Source: Sanguibacter gelidistatuariae
Lineage (GTDB): Bacteria > Actinomycetota > Actinomycetes > Actinomycetales > Cellulomonadaceae
Direction of reading: 5' to 3'
Assembly: GCF_900096585.1 (NCBI RefSeq)
Contig: NZ_FMYH01000001.1
Span: 124,001 to 188,000 of the forward strand
Length of the DNA stretch: 64,000 bases
The notes under the pieces are model-generated. The model ran no database searches. It saw nothing but the letters and a program-made list of their open reading frames with translations, and was not told the DNA's origin. This document shows, one piece after another, positions 17,742-26,517 of the stretch. The number at the start of each line of letters is the position of its first letter. Positions within the stretch are counted from its first letter, which is position 1. The translations under genes were made by a program, and so were the position numbers.

Positions 17742-18692
17742 TCACGCCGCGGAGACGGCGATGCGGTTCTTCCAGGGGTCGGTGAAGGTGAGCGCCGCGC
17801 CGTCGTGCGCGGAGGCGATCTGGTGGTGGGCGAGGCGGTCCGCGAGGGCCGCGACGTCGTCGGGCGCGGGGACGACGATCGAGACCTCGCCGAGGCCGAG
17901 GGTGACCGCGCGCGGCCCGGCGCCCATGGACGCCCACGTGTTCATGGCCATGTGGTGGTGGTAGCCGCCGGCCGAGACGAACAGCGCGCTCGGCATCTCG
18001 ACGGTGACCTCGAAGCCGACCGTGTCGACGTAGAAGCTGCGCGCCTGCGCGACGTCGCCCACCTGGAGGTGGACGTGTCCGACGATGGCGTTCTGTGCCC
18101 CCGGCGCGGCGGCGATCTCCTCCGTGAGGTGCTCGCGGATGAAGGCGTTCGGGTCGAGCGCGAGGGTGTCCATCGCGACCCGTCCGCCTGCCCAGGTCCA
18201 CTCGTCTCGGGGGCGGTCGACGTAGAGCTCGATGCCGTTGCCCTCCGGGTCGTCGAGGTAGAAGGCCTCGGAGACGAGGTGGTCGCCGCTGCCGGTGTAG
18301 AGCTGCGGGGCGACCTCGGCCACGCGCAGGACTGTCGCGGCGAGCGCGGCGCGGCTCTCGAAGAGGATGGCTGTGTGGAACAGGCCGGCCGAGCCGCGGA
18401 CTCGGCGCGGCAGGTCGGGGGCGTGGCGCAGCACGATGAGCGGCACGGTCCCGCGGCCGAGGGTCACGACGCCGGCGCGGCGGTCGGCGGCCCCAGAGTC
18501 TGAGCCGGAGCCGATGACCTCGAGCGCGATGGCCCGGGTGTAGAAGTCGACCATGGCGTCGATGTCGTGGACGTAGAGCGTCACGGCGTCCATCGACGTG
18601 GCCGCGGCCAGCAGGTCGTCAGGCGCCAGCACGTGGTCGGGGGTGGTCGGCGTGTAGGTGGCGGCTGCCGGGTTGATCATGTCGCGGCTCAA
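17742..18692 (-). CDS. VOC family dioxygenase/glyoxalase (CatE-like, two domains)
   Basis: A 316-residue protein with two vicinal-oxygen-chelate domains: one from about 40 (VTLYVHDIDAMVDFYTRAIALEVI) and one from about 190 (VHLQVGDVAQARSFYVDTVGFEV, with GYHHHMAMNTW). This is the layout of CatE/MhqO-type ring-cleavage dioxygenases acting on catechols or quinols. The TTG at 18692 is chosen because AAGGAG lies seven bases upstream; an ATG at 18680 is the alternative. Dyads at 18715-18755 suggest MarR-type control. Confidence 0.82.
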   Translation of the reverse strand: MSRDMINPAAATYTPTTPDHVLAPDDLLAAATSMDAVTLYVHDIDAMVDFYTRAIALEVIGSGSDSGAADRRAGVVTLGRGTVPLIVLRHAPDLPRRVRGSAGLFHTAILFESRAALAATVLRVAEVAPQLYTGSGDHLVSEAFYLDDPEGNGIELYVDRPRDEWTWAGGRVAMDTLALDPNAFIREHLTEEIAAAPGAQNAIVGHVHLQVGDVAQARSFYVDTVGFEVTVEMPSALFVSAGGYHHHMAMNTWASMGAGPRAVTLGLGEVSIVVPAPDDVAALADRLAHHQIASAHDGAALTFTDPWKNRIAVSAA

Positions 18693-18714
18693 GGGGGCTC
18701 TCCTTCGGGGTATA

Positions 18715-18755
18715 CAACTAGTTGACCATTCATTAGTTGAACTGTCAACCAACTG
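18715..18755. promoter_or_regulatory. Putative MarR-type operators of the VOC gene
   Basis: CAACTAGTTG (18715-18724) is a perfect 10-bp palindrome, and GTTGA-ACTG-TCAAC (18736-18749) is a second dyad with the same AGTTGA core. They lie 20-60 bases ahead of the start. No MarR gene is adjacent. Confidence 0.5.
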
Positions 18756-18791
18756 ACGCCCCACACCCTTCCCCACCCATCCGCCCCGAAT

Positions 18792-18854
18792 CGCTGAGTG
18801 CTGGATTTTACACGCGAAACGGCGGTTTTCGCGCGTAAAATCCAGCACTCAGCG
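18792..18854. repeat. Long hairpin H1 (28-bp stem)
   Basis: The arms at 18792-18819 and 18827-18854 pair over 28 bp with one mismatch/wobble around a 7-base loop. The arm begins CGCTGAGTGCTGGATTTTAC and shares most of its sequence with H2 at 21779. It lies past the 3' end of the esterase gene. There is no T-tract. Confidence 0.9.
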
Positions 18855-18894
18855 GAAGGCCGGCGGGGGCCGGCGGAGGTGTAAGGGGGTGGGG

Positions 18895-20025
18895 TTAGGG
18901 AGCGGGGTGGGTCAGGTGGGTGCTGGCGAAGATCAGGGCGTAGGGGAGGCCGGCCTGGACCTCGGACCAGGTGTGGGACTCACCCTCGTTGGTCCGGAAC
19001 AGGACCGTCTGGCCGCGGTCCGCGAGCTGCTGGGCGACCGCGCGCACGTCGTAGACATCCCGGGTCTCCGTGCCGACGTCGAGATAGGCGGCGAGCGGCT
19101 CGGTGAACTTCATCGTCGGCAGGTAGACGCTCGGAGAGTTGGCCTGGATCCGTTCGGTGTCCCCCTTGAACGCATCGTCTCCGGCCGATCCCGGGTCCCC
19201 GTACCCCTCGAAGGAGAGCATCACAGACCATGTGTCGAGGTTGCGCAGGGCCAGGTTGAGCGCGCAGAACCCGCCCGAGGACATCCCGCCGATCGCCCGG
19301 CTGGAGCGATCGGGGACCGTCAGGTAGTTGGCATCGATGAACGGGACGACGTCTGAGAGCATCCACGTCTCCAGCCGCGGCCCGTCGTCCCAGTCGAGGC
19401 ACTCGGTGTCCGCCCTCTTTCCCCCGCCGTTGACGTCGATGGAGACGAGGATCATCGGCTCGACCAGCCCGTGGGCCAACAGCACGTTCATCGCGTTGTC
19501 GGCATTGCCGGCCACGAACCAGTCCGAGGAACGGCCGGGGGTCCCGTGGAACAGGTAGAGCACCGGGTAGCGGACGCTGCCCTGAGGGTCGTACCCGGGT
19601 GGGGTGTAGACCCATGCCTGGCTCGCCGGGATCGATCCTGCGGCGTCGCCCGGCATGGTGATGACCTCGAGCCCCCCGCGCGTGGACGTCGCTCCGGTCG
19701 CCTGGTGGGAACCCACCAGCCCCTTGGCGAGTGCGATCGCCGCGGAGGCGTTCGGGATGTAGCCGGAATAGCTGTTGGCGAACGCCCCCGCCGCGATCAC
19801 CACCAGGACCGTCGCACCGACGCTGACGAGCACCACCCGCCTGCGGTGCGCTTCCAGGTGCCGACGACGCCGGAGCCAGACCACGAAGAAGGCGATCAGG
19901 AGGACGACGACCACGAGCACCAGGGCTGCGAACCACCAGGACGAGACCCAGTAGGAGCTCTGGAGCTCATCGATGACGGCCGGGGGAACCTCGACCTGCG
20001 CTCCGGGGGTGGTGGGGGGTTCCAC
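18895..20025 (-). CDS. Membrane-anchored esterase-fold hydrolase
   Basis: A 376-residue protein with two N-terminal membrane segments (30-51, 64-83) and an extracytoplasmic alpha/beta hydrolase of the putative-esterase (Esterase D/mycolyltransferase-like) family. The oxyanion region is YLFHGTPG (157-164) and the nucleophile is Ser249 in GMSSGG. A late His (ESHTW) completes the triad. The GTG start follows the MprF-like gene by only nine bases, so the two are probably one operon. The substrate is unknown. Confidence 0.85.
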   Translation of the reverse strand: MEPPTTPGAQVEVPPAVIDELQSSYWVSSWWFAALVLVVVVLLIAFFVVWLRRRRHLEAHRRRVVLVSVGATVLVVIAAGAFANSYSGYIPNASAAIALAKGLVGSHQATGATSTRGGLEVITMPGDAAGSIPASQAWVYTPPGYDPQGSVRYPVLYLFHGTPGRSSDWFVAGNADNAMNVLLAHGLVEPMILVSIDVNGGGKRADTECLDWDDGPRLETWMLSDVVPFIDANYLTVPDRSSRAIGGMSSGGFCALNLALRNLDTWSVMLSFEGYGDPGSAGDDAFKGDTERIQANSPSVYLPTMKFTEPLAAYLDVGTETRDVYDVRAVAQQLADRGQTVLFRTNEGESHTWSEVQAGLPYALIFASTHLTHPAP

Positions 20026-20034
20026 TCGTCGAGC

Positions 20035-21726
20035 CTACTTTTTCTCGGCGGAGTCGGCGCGCCCGGGCTCGAAGATCTTGGGCGTGCGGATCACCCCCTC
20101 GGCCTCAGACATCACCAGCCCTTGGCGGACGAGGGAGTCGATCGCACCCAGGACGGCGTACCGGGGCCGCCACTGCGGGCCGAACTTGGCGTTGAACCTC
20201 CACAGCGACTCCACCTGCGCATGGCTGGTCGTGCGTCGCACAAGCTGGCTCATGATCTTGGCGCCCCGCCCGGTGCGTTCCCCGGCGACAAAGTCACGCA
20301 TGACCGCGAAGTTCAGGGTGAGCAGCCCGCCGCCGTCGGCCACGACCTTGGTGATCGTGTCGATCACGACGAACTCCATGACGCCGTTGGGCAGCTCGGA
20401 GTCGAGCCGTCGGCGCATGACGTCGAGGGACCAGCCGTGCTCCCCGTCGCCGCCCGCGGCGCCGAACGGCACCCACTGGATGAAGGCCTGCGCCACCCCG
20501 GCGTGGTCCCGGGCCACCGACAGCAGCAGACCTGTGTCGTCCGGGTCGAACATCCGCGAGAGCGTCATGGAGAACCCGCGCTCGGCGTCGCCCTGGCGAG
20601 ACTGCGTGGCGATCGCAGCCAGCTCAGCCCGCTCGTGCGGGCTGAGCGTGCGCGGGTCGTGGAAGGTCGTAGTCAGCCCCGCCCGGTTCACCCTGTTGTA
20701 CGCCTGGCGGACACCGCGCATCGCCCGTCCGTCCAGCGTGAAGGTCGCGGCGTCGACCACTGCCTCGTCCCCGAGGTACACCGGTCGCAGGCCGAAGGAC
20801 TCATAGATCTCCAACCAGTCCGCCCCGGCTCCGAGCACCGCGACCGACCACCCGTTCCGCTCGGCGTAGGCCATGAAGTCCGCCCACGCCTCCTCACGCC
20901 CGTCGTCGGGCCCGATGGGATCGGGGGAGACCAGGCAGACCCCGGTGCGGACCGTGTGCGCCACGACGGTCGAGGAGGTGAAGAACCACTGCTTGTCGTC
21001 GCGCAGCGCGAAGTAGTCGAGGGACCCGTCGCCGTATCGGTCAACCAGCAGCCGGGCCCGCTCCCGCTCTCGCCGGTGGGCCTCCCCCACGAGCGGGCGC
21101 GGGGTCGACGCCGACAGCACCACCCACAGCACGCTCCCCAGCAGCCCCAGCGCAAGCGCGACGACGACGGTCCCGCGGTGCGCGTCACCCAGCCACCTCG
21201 TCGCGTGTGCCCCGTGGTCGATGCGGTCGGGATGGATGCGCTCCACGGCCGCCGCGCTGAGCACGTACGCGATGATCAGCGCGGTCACCGTCCCCGCGAC
21301 CGCCAACAAGATCGCGGCCCGCTGGCGAGACCAGCTCGGCCGGACAGGGAAGGCCGCCCGTTTGGTCACGAGCCAGATCCCGGCGACGGCCGAGAGAGCC
21401 GCCTCTTCGACGTCGAGCCCCTTCGTCACGTGCAGCACGACCGACGCCCCCAGCAGCGCGAGCGCTCCGATCCAGGCGAGTCGCTGCCCGCTGCGCAGTC
21501 CTCGCCCGACGAGCAAGAGGCCGAAGGAGACAAAGATCAGGGTGATGGCGGCCGCGTGCGGCACGACCGACGGCACGATGTCGAGCAGGTCGTGCAATCG
21601 CCCGCGCAGCGGGCGGGTCACGGTCGACAGCAGGCCGACGACCCCCAGCGCCGCGACCATGTACGCCGCAACCGTGCGTTGCCGGTCGTGCTTGATCCAT
21701 CGGCTCCTGGGCCTGCTTCTGCTCAC
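20035..21726 (-). CDS. MprF-like phosphatidylglycerol lysyltransferase family protein (DUF2156)
   Basis: A 563-residue protein. The N-terminal 240 residues hold six or so membrane segments. The C-terminal half is the DUF2156/MprF aminoacyltransferase domain (RYGDGSLDYFALRDDKQWFF, GREEAWADFMAYAERNGWSVAVLGA, GVMEFVVIDTI, LWRFNAKFGPQWRPRY). MprF enzymes add lysine or alanine to phosphatidylglycerol and protect from cationic peptides. I place the start at GTG 21726; reading further back runs through hairpin H2. It precedes the esterase gene. Confidence 0.85.
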   Translation of the reverse strand: MSRSRPRSRWIKHDRQRTVAAYMVAALGVVGLLSTVTRPLRGRLHDLLDIVPSVVPHAAAITLIFVSFGLLLVGRGLRSGQRLAWIGALALLGASVVLHVTKGLDVEEAALSAVAGIWLVTKRAAFPVRPSWSRQRAAILLAVAGTVTALIIAYVLSAAAVERIHPDRIDHGAHATRWLGDAHRGTVVVALALGLLGSVLWVVLSASTPRPLVGEAHRRERERARLLVDRYGDGSLDYFALRDDKQWFFTSSTVVAHTVRTGVCLVSPDPIGPDDGREEAWADFMAYAERNGWSVAVLGAGADWLEIYESFGLRPVYLGDEAVVDAATFTLDGRAMRGVRQAYNRVNRAGLTTTFHDPRTLSPHERAELAAIATQSRQGDAERGFSMTLSRMFDPDDTGLLLSVARDHAGVAQAFIQWVPFGAAGGDGEHGWSLDVMRRRLDSELPNGVMEFVVIDTITKVVADGGGLLTLNFAVMRDFVAGERTGRGAKIMSQLVRRTTSHAQVESLWRFNAKFGPQWRPRYAVLGAIDSLVRQGLVMSEAEGVIRTPKIFEPGRADSAEKK

Positions 21727-21778
21727 CCAGGCAGTATGCCCCCGCCCGCACGCGCCGCCCCACCCCCGCCTCCCCCGA

Positions 21779-21846
21779 TCCGCTGAGTGCTGGGTCTTAC
21801 ACGCGAAACGCCGGCGTTTCGCGTGTAAGACCCAGCACTCAGCGGA
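21779..21846. repeat. Long hairpin H2: perfect 68-bp palindrome
   Basis: The 34-base arms 21779-21812 and 21813-21846 are exact reverse complements with no spacer. The arm starts TCCGCTGAGTGCTGGGTCTT and is a close relative of H1. It sits between the divergent MprF-like and PfkB genes, where a terminator would not be needed. Confidence 0.95.
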
Positions 21847-21917
21847 GGGGGCGGAGGGAGGGGCTGCAGAGGGGGCTTGCGCGGGTGGGGTTGGGCGCTG
21901 CGGCCTACGCTCGGGGG

Positions 21918-22898
21918 GTGGAGGAACGCTCCTCGGGGCAGCCTCGGGTGTGCGTGCTCGCGCCGATGCCGCTGCTGACCGTGACGATCGAACCCGCGGC
22001 GGTGGCGCCCGGCCCCGGACCCACCGCCGCGGCCTCGCGCGCGCCGGTCCACCCCGAGATCCACGTCCACGCCGGCGGCCAGGGGCTGTGGATCGCCCGG
22101 ATGGCCTCCTCCCTGGGGGCCGACGTCGTCGTCTGCGGGCCTTTCGGCGGGGAGAGCGGGGACGTCGTCGCGCACCTGGCACACGGGGAGCACCTCGCAC
22201 TGCGGCCCAGCGCCGCGCACGGGAACGGGACCTACATCCACGACCGGCGCGAGGGCGAACGCCGAGAGGTGGCCGTCATGCCGCCGGAGCCGCTCAACCG
22301 CCACGAGCAGGACGACCTCTACGGCACGGTGCTCACCGAGGCGCTCGACGCCGACGTGTGCGTCCTGACCGGCGCCGACGCGGCCACGGGCCTGCCCACC
22401 TCGTTCTTCCACCGGCTCGCGGCCGACCTGCGCACGGCCGGCTGCCTCGTCGTGGCCGACCTCTCCGGGGACCAGGCCCGCGCGGTCGCGGAGGTCGGCG
22501 GCGCCGTCATGAAGATCAGCCACACCGAGCTCATCGAGGCCGGCTACGCCTCCGCGGACACCTTCGAGGCGATCCGCGCCGGGGCACAGGCGCTGCTCGC
22601 GGCCGGGGCCCGCGCCGTCGTCGTGTCCCGGGCGGCCGAGGCCGGGCTGCTGGCCCTGCCCGACGCGCACCTGGAGGTGACCACTCCGCGGGTGCGGGCC
22701 GTGGACCACCGCGGCGCGGGCGACTCGATGACCGCCGGGATCGCCGTCGCACTGGCCCGCGGCAGCTCGATGCACGACGCCGTGCGGCTCGGCTCAGCGG
22801 CCGGCGCGCTCAACGCCACGCGCCGCGGCCTGGGCACCGGCCGCCGCGACGCGATCGAGCGTCTCGCCCAGCACGTCGAGGTGCGCCAGATCCGCTGA
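21918..22898 (+). CDS. PfkB family carbohydrate kinase
   Basis: A 326-residue ribokinase/1-phosphofructokinase-type kinase. The sugar-binding HAGGQGLWIARMASSLGA segment is at 51-68. The C-terminal GAGDS motif is at 266-270, with Asp269 the catalytic base. VGG...HRGAGDSMTAGIA is typical of the PF00294 family. The GTG at 21918 is preferred to one at 21885 by the GGGGG just upstream. It is 46 bases ahead of surE. The sugar cannot be assigned. Confidence 0.88.
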   Translation: MEERSSGQPRVCVLAPMPLLTVTIEPAAVAPGPGPTAAASRAPVHPEIHVHAGGQGLWIARMASSLGADVVVCGPFGGESGDVVAHLAHGEHLALRPSAAHGNGTYIHDRREGERREVAVMPPEPLNRHEQDDLYGTVLTEALDADVCVLTGADAATGLPTSFFHRLAADLRTAGCLVVADLSGDQARAVAEVGGAVMKISHTELIEAGYASADTFEAIRAGAQALLAAGARAVVVSRAAEAGLLALPDAHLEVTTPRVRAVDHRGAGDSMTAGIAVALARGSSMHDAVRLGSAAGALNATRRGLGTGRRDAIERLAQHVEVRQIR

Positions 22899-22944
22899 CC
22901 CCCGACCCCGCCACGACCACAGCCCACGACCACCGAGGAGAATC

Positions 22945-23709
22945 ATGCGGGCACTCATCACCAACGACGACGGCATCACCTCCCCCGGCCTCGCCGTGCT
23001 CGCCGCCGTCGCGCGCGAGGCCGGCTACGACGTCACGGTCGCCGCCCCGGCGCGGGAGTCCTCCGGCGCGGGCGCCTCGCTGATCAGCGCCGAGCGCGAC
23101 GGCCGGCTCATCTTCACCGAGACCAGCCCCCCGGGCCTGCCCGACGACGTGCCCTCCTTCGCGGTCAAGGCCACCCCCGCGTACATCACCTTCGTCGCCG
23201 CCCACGACGGCTTCGGTCCCCGACCCGACCTCGTGCTCTCGGGCATCAACCGGGGCGCCAACACCGGCAATGCGATCCTGCACTCGGGGACCGTTGGGGC
23301 AGCGCTCTCGGCCATGACCCACGGCATCCGCGGGGTGGCGGTCTCCCTGGACTCCCCCGACCCGGTGCACTGGGAGACCGCCGCGGCGGTGACCGCCCGG
23401 GCGGTCGAGTGGGTGGGGACCCTACCTGCGGTCTCACCCGGCTGGGTTCCCGGGGTGCTCAACATCAACGTCCCGGACTGCGAGCTGGGCGACCTGCGCG
23501 GGCTGCGCCGGGCGACCCTGGCGACCTTCGGTCGGGTCCAGGGCACGATGTACCGCCTCGACGAGGGCAAGGTGAAGCTTCAGTACGAGGCGGTCGAGAG
23601 CGCCGAGACACCGGGCACCGACGCCGCATTGCTGCGGGCGGGCTGGGCGACCGCGACCCTGCTGCGGGCGCCGTGCTTCGACCCCGATCTGGCGATGCCG
23701 GAGTTCTGA
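22945..23709 (+). CDS. surE: 5'/3'-nucleotidase SurE
   Basis: A 254-residue metal-dependent nucleoside monophosphatase. The metal-binding NDDG is at 7-10, the loop SSGAGAS is near 45, and SGINRGANTG (about 98-107) is the second active-site motif. GAGGAGAA lies upstream of the ATG. The stop region is duplicated: a GGAGTTCTGAGG unit recurs directly after the gene (about 23701-23727), probably by slippage. It is likely in one operon with the PfkB kinase. Confidence 0.93.
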   Translation: MRALITNDDGITSPGLAVLAAVAREAGYDVTVAAPARESSGAGASLISAERDGRLIFTETSPPGLPDDVPSFAVKATPAYITFVAAHDGFGPRPDLVLSGINRGANTGNAILHSGTVGAALSAMTHGIRGVAVSLDSPDPVHWETAAAVTARAVEWVGTLPAVSPGWVPGVLNINVPDCELGDLRGLRRATLATFGRVQGTMYRLDEGKVKLQYEAVESAETPGTDAALLRAGWATATLLRAPCFDPDLAMPEF

Positions 23710-23758
23710 GGCTGCGGAGTTCTGAGGCGGATTTTTGAGGTGGCGGAGCGGCGCGTCG

Positions 23759-25558
23759 TCAGCTCGCGGCGTCAGCGGTCACCCAGTCGCGCAGCCGCGC
23801 GGTGTCGTCGGCGGTCCAGCCATCGGGTTCCAGGATCGCCGCCCAGGCGTCGATCGTGCCGAGCTCGTAGTTGTGGCCGTAGCCGTCGGGCGTGTCGATC
23901 GAGAACACCATGTCCACGGTGACCTGCCAGAACGTCACGAAGGGGAACCAGTTCATCTCAGGGTTGACGGTTGGTGAGAGGTCTTCCTTGAGCCAGTCCG
24001 GCTGTCGCAGCAGCAGGTCCGGGGACCACCACACGATCGGGTCGGTCGCGTGCTGGAGGTAGACCACGCGCGGGGCCTCCCACGCCCCCAGGCCCTCCAG
24101 GTCGTCGGAAGAGTCGGCGAAGCGCACGTGCTCGCCGTCGTCGACCACGGGCAGGCGCTCGGGCGAGCCCGCGTCGCGGCGGTTGGTGATGCGACCCCAC
24201 GGCTCGGCGAAGTTCGGGGTGCCGATCCACAGCGCGCCGTCGCTGCGGGCGACCATGTCGTCCGCACCGCTGAAGGCCGACTGACCGCCGTAGGAGCCGA
24301 GGCTCTCACCGAAGACGACAAGCTGGGGACGGTCGTCGGCGGGGAGGTCGGACCAGACGTCGTACACCGCGTCGAAGAGCTCCTGCCCGGCGTCCTGCGG
24401 GGTCTCGCGGTCGGCGATGAAGGCGAGCGGGCTGGGCAGGAAGGAGTACTGCATGCCCGCGACGGCGGTGTCCCCGTTGTAGAGGTACTCCAGGGCCATG
24501 GTCGTGGACTCGTTGACCCATCCGCTGCCGGTGCTCGTGGAGACGGCGAGGACCGCGCGGTCGAAGGCGCCGGTGCGCTCGAGCTCAGCCACGACGATCG
24601 CGGCGATGTCGTGAACGTCGCTCGCCGAGCCGAGGCCCGCATAGGCGCGGATCGGGGTGAGGGCGGGCTCTCCGTTGAACGCCTCGAGGTCGGCCGCGGT
24701 GGGCCCGTCCGCGACGAAGGCACGACCGTTGCGACCCAGGTCCTCCCACGCGACGGGGGAGGCGGGCGACCCGGAACGCTCGGGGGCGTCGGGCTGGTCG
24801 ACTCCGTCGACCTCCAGGCGGTCCGTGGCCGCGGCCATGTTCCCGCCGACCGCGAGCACCCCAGCCAGGACGCCGTCCTGGACGAGGATCACGGTGAGCA
24901 CGATCGCGACGCTTGCGCCGACGATCTTGGCCGGCAGCGCCGGGATGAACCGGGACCCGAAGCGGGCGACACGCTTGCCCACCCAGATGACCAAGCGCCC
25001 GAAGGCGATGAGGCCCACGGCGACCAGCGCGGACAGGGGCAGGATGAGGACCCACAGCCATCCGTCGCCGCCCGGCATGGCGACGAGCTCCCGGGTGATC
25101 GTCTGCCACCGAGCGCCCAGGACGAGGGCCGTGGGCACCTCGATGACGATGAGGATCACGAGCGCGATCCAGCCCCAGCGGCGGGCGCGCGCCGACCAGT
25201 CCGGGGAGAAGCCGAGCTTGCGCAGCCCCGCCGCGACCGTGGTGCCGACGCCGTAGCCGAGCGCCACGCAGATCCCCGTCGCCACGGCCTGCAGGTACCA
25301 CGGCCGGGGCAGCAGGGACGGGGTCATCGACCAGGTGAAGAACACGACCGCGAACCAGGAGCCGACGCCGTGCAGCGACCACCAGCGCGGGATGCGGGGC
25401 ACGGGCGGCAGAGCCGGGTCATGGACCAGCCGGGACCACCAGCGGGCGGGTGAGGCCGTGGGCAAGGCTGCTGACGCAGCAGTCGGCGTCGGCTGGTCTG
25501 CCGTCGCGAGGGGGTCCGTCGCCGCGGGCGGAGCAGTCTCACCGATCGTGTTGGTCAC
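23759..25558 (-). CDS. Alpha/beta-hydrolase family membrane protein (Abhydrolase_9 type)
   Basis: A 599-residue protein. The N-terminal 260 residues hold about five membrane segments (from GVGSWFAVVFFTWSMTPSLLPR). The C-terminal half is a hydrolase domain with the nucleophile elbow GESLGS and a late NYELGTIDAW region. This fits PF10081, an actinobacterial family of integral-membrane hydrolases of unknown substrate. The GTG start is taken from the first Met-like codon with a good family N-terminus. It is monocistronic and convergent with surE. Confidence 0.82.
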   Translation of the reverse strand: MTNTIGETAPPAATDPLATADQPTPTAASAALPTASPARWWSRLVHDPALPPVPRIPRWWSLHGVGSWFAVVFFTWSMTPSLLPRPWYLQAVATGICVALGYGVGTTVAAGLRKLGFSPDWSARARRWGWIALVILIVIEVPTALVLGARWQTITRELVAMPGGDGWLWVLILPLSALVAVGLIAFGRLVIWVGKRVARFGSRFIPALPAKIVGASVAIVLTVILVQDGVLAGVLAVGGNMAAATDRLEVDGVDQPDAPERSGSPASPVAWEDLGRNGRAFVADGPTAADLEAFNGEPALTPIRAYAGLGSASDVHDIAAIVVAELERTGAFDRAVLAVSTSTGSGWVNESTTMALEYLYNGDTAVAGMQYSFLPSPLAFIADRETPQDAGQELFDAVYDVWSDLPADDRPQLVVFGESLGSYGGQSAFSGADDMVARSDGALWIGTPNFAEPWGRITNRRDAGSPERLPVVDDGEHVRFADSSDDLEGLGAWEAPRVVYLQHATDPIVWWSPDLLLRQPDWLKEDLSPTVNPEMNWFPFVTFWQVTVDMVFSIDTPDGYGHNYELGTIDAWAAILEPDGWTADDTARLRDWVTADAAS

Positions 25559-25592
25559 CCCCAGAGCCTAGAGGTTTCCGGGGGCGCGCCCG

Positions 25593-25748
25593 TCAGGCCT
25601 GGGCCGGCGAGGACGGCAGGGCGCACACCCCGTCGATGCAGATACCGGCGTCGTCGGCGCCGACCATGACGAAGGACGGCGCCGCGAGCGGCGCTGGCTG
25701 CTCGCCGGACGGCGCGGCGGCCGCCTCGGCGGCGCGGTCAACGGGCAT
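25593..25748 (-). CDS. 51-residue small protein with C-x5-C motif, overlapping dsbA
   Basis: A 51-residue protein whose C-terminal end GADDAGICIDGVCALP looks conserved rather than random. The N-terminal half is Ala/Pro-rich. It overlaps the end of the DsbA-family gene by 11 bases in another frame, so it would be translated by re-initiation. Two cysteines beside a thiol oxidoreductase suggest a redox partner or substrate. That is inference. Confidence 0.55.
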   Translation of the reverse strand: MPVDRAAEAAAAPSGEQPAPLAAPSFVMVGADDAGICIDGVCALPSSPAQA

Positions 25749-26454
25749 CGGGAACCACCTCGGGTGAGGCGTCCTCGGATGCCTGCGTCGCGGCGTCGGC
25801 CACGGCCTGCTCGAGGACCTGGACGAACGCGGCCGGGTCCTGCGCGCCGGACACGCCGTAGCGGGAGTCGACGACGAAGAACGGGACGCCCTGGATGCCG
25901 TAGGCGATCGCCTGGGCGAAGTCGGCCTCGACGTCGGCGGCGAACTCCCCGCTCTCGAGGGCGTGGCGCGCCTCGTCACGGTCCAGGCCGATCTCGGCGG
26001 CGAGGTCGACGAGATCGTCGACCCGGCCCACGTGCTTGCCCTCCTCGAAGTACGCCCCGAGCAGGCGCTCCTTCATGTCGAGCTGCCGGCCCTGGGACTT
26101 GGCGAAGTGCAGCAGCTCGTGGGCCTTGAGCGTCTTGGTGTGCTGGAGAGCGTCGAAGTCGTAGTGCAGCCCGACCGACTCGGCGATCTCGGTGACCTGC
26201 GCGAGCATCTGCTGGACGCGGTCGGCCGGCATGCCCTTGTGCTTGGCGAGGAAGTCGATCTCGGAGCCCTCGAAGTCCACCGGGGTGTCCGGGGCCAGCT
26301 CGAAGGAGTGGTACTCGATCTCGACCGTACCGTCGAAGCCAGCGGCCTCGAAGCGCGCCAGTGCGTCCTCGAAACGGCGCTTGCCGATGTAGCACCACGG
26401 GCACGCGATGTCGGACCAGATGTCGACCTTGATGTTCTTGGTTGTTTCGCTCAC
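25738..26454 (-). CDS. DsbA family (FrnE-like) oxidoreductase
   Basis: A 238-residue thioredoxin-fold protein with CPWC at 18-21, the helical insertion of the FrnE/DsbA group (HYDFDALQHTKTLKAHELLHFAK) and the cis-Pro region GIQGVPFFVVD. No signal peptide is seen, so it acts in the cytoplasm, as FrnE-type enzymes do. I choose GTG 26454; a GTG at 26469 is also possible. The 3' end overlaps a small cysteine-containing gene. Confidence 0.9.
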   Translation of the reverse strand: MSETTKNIKVDIWSDIACPWCYIGKRRFEDALARFEAAGFDGTVEIEYHSFELAPDTPVDFEGSEIDFLAKHKGMPADRVQQMLAQVTEIAESVGLHYDFDALQHTKTLKAHELLHFAKSQGRQLDMKERLLGAYFEEGKHVGRVDDLVDLAAEIGLDRDEARHALESGEFAADVEADFAQAIAYGIQGVPFFVVDSRYGVSGAQDPAAFVQVLEQAVADAATQASEDASPEVVPDAR

Positions 26455-26472
26455 GCCCGTGCTAACCACACA

Positions 26473-26503
26473 GGCGGGACGGACATTCCCCGCCCGTCCC
26501 GCC
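26473..26503 (-). terminator. GC-rich hairpin after the DUF2510 gene
   Basis: GGCGGGACGG and CCGTCCCGCC (10-bp perfect arms) enclose an 11-base loop, directly downstream of the DUF2510 gene stop on the minus strand. There is no long T-tract. Confidence 0.65.
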
Positions 26504-26517
26504 GCCTCACGACCTGA

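Noticed and set aside
17742-18848. Extending the VOC gene to 18848
   Set aside because: It would start inside hairpin H1 and include the operator dyads; a TTG at 18692 has a good ribosome site.
19471-21786. Long plus-strand frame opposite the esterase and MprF-like genes
   Set aside because: It has antisense composition with no motif, and the minus-strand genes are convincing.
20035-22200. Extending the MprF-like gene upstream to 22200
   Set aside because: The extra residues are Arg/Pro-rich antisense to the PfkB gene and read through hairpin H2; the real N-terminal membrane segment begins just after 21726.
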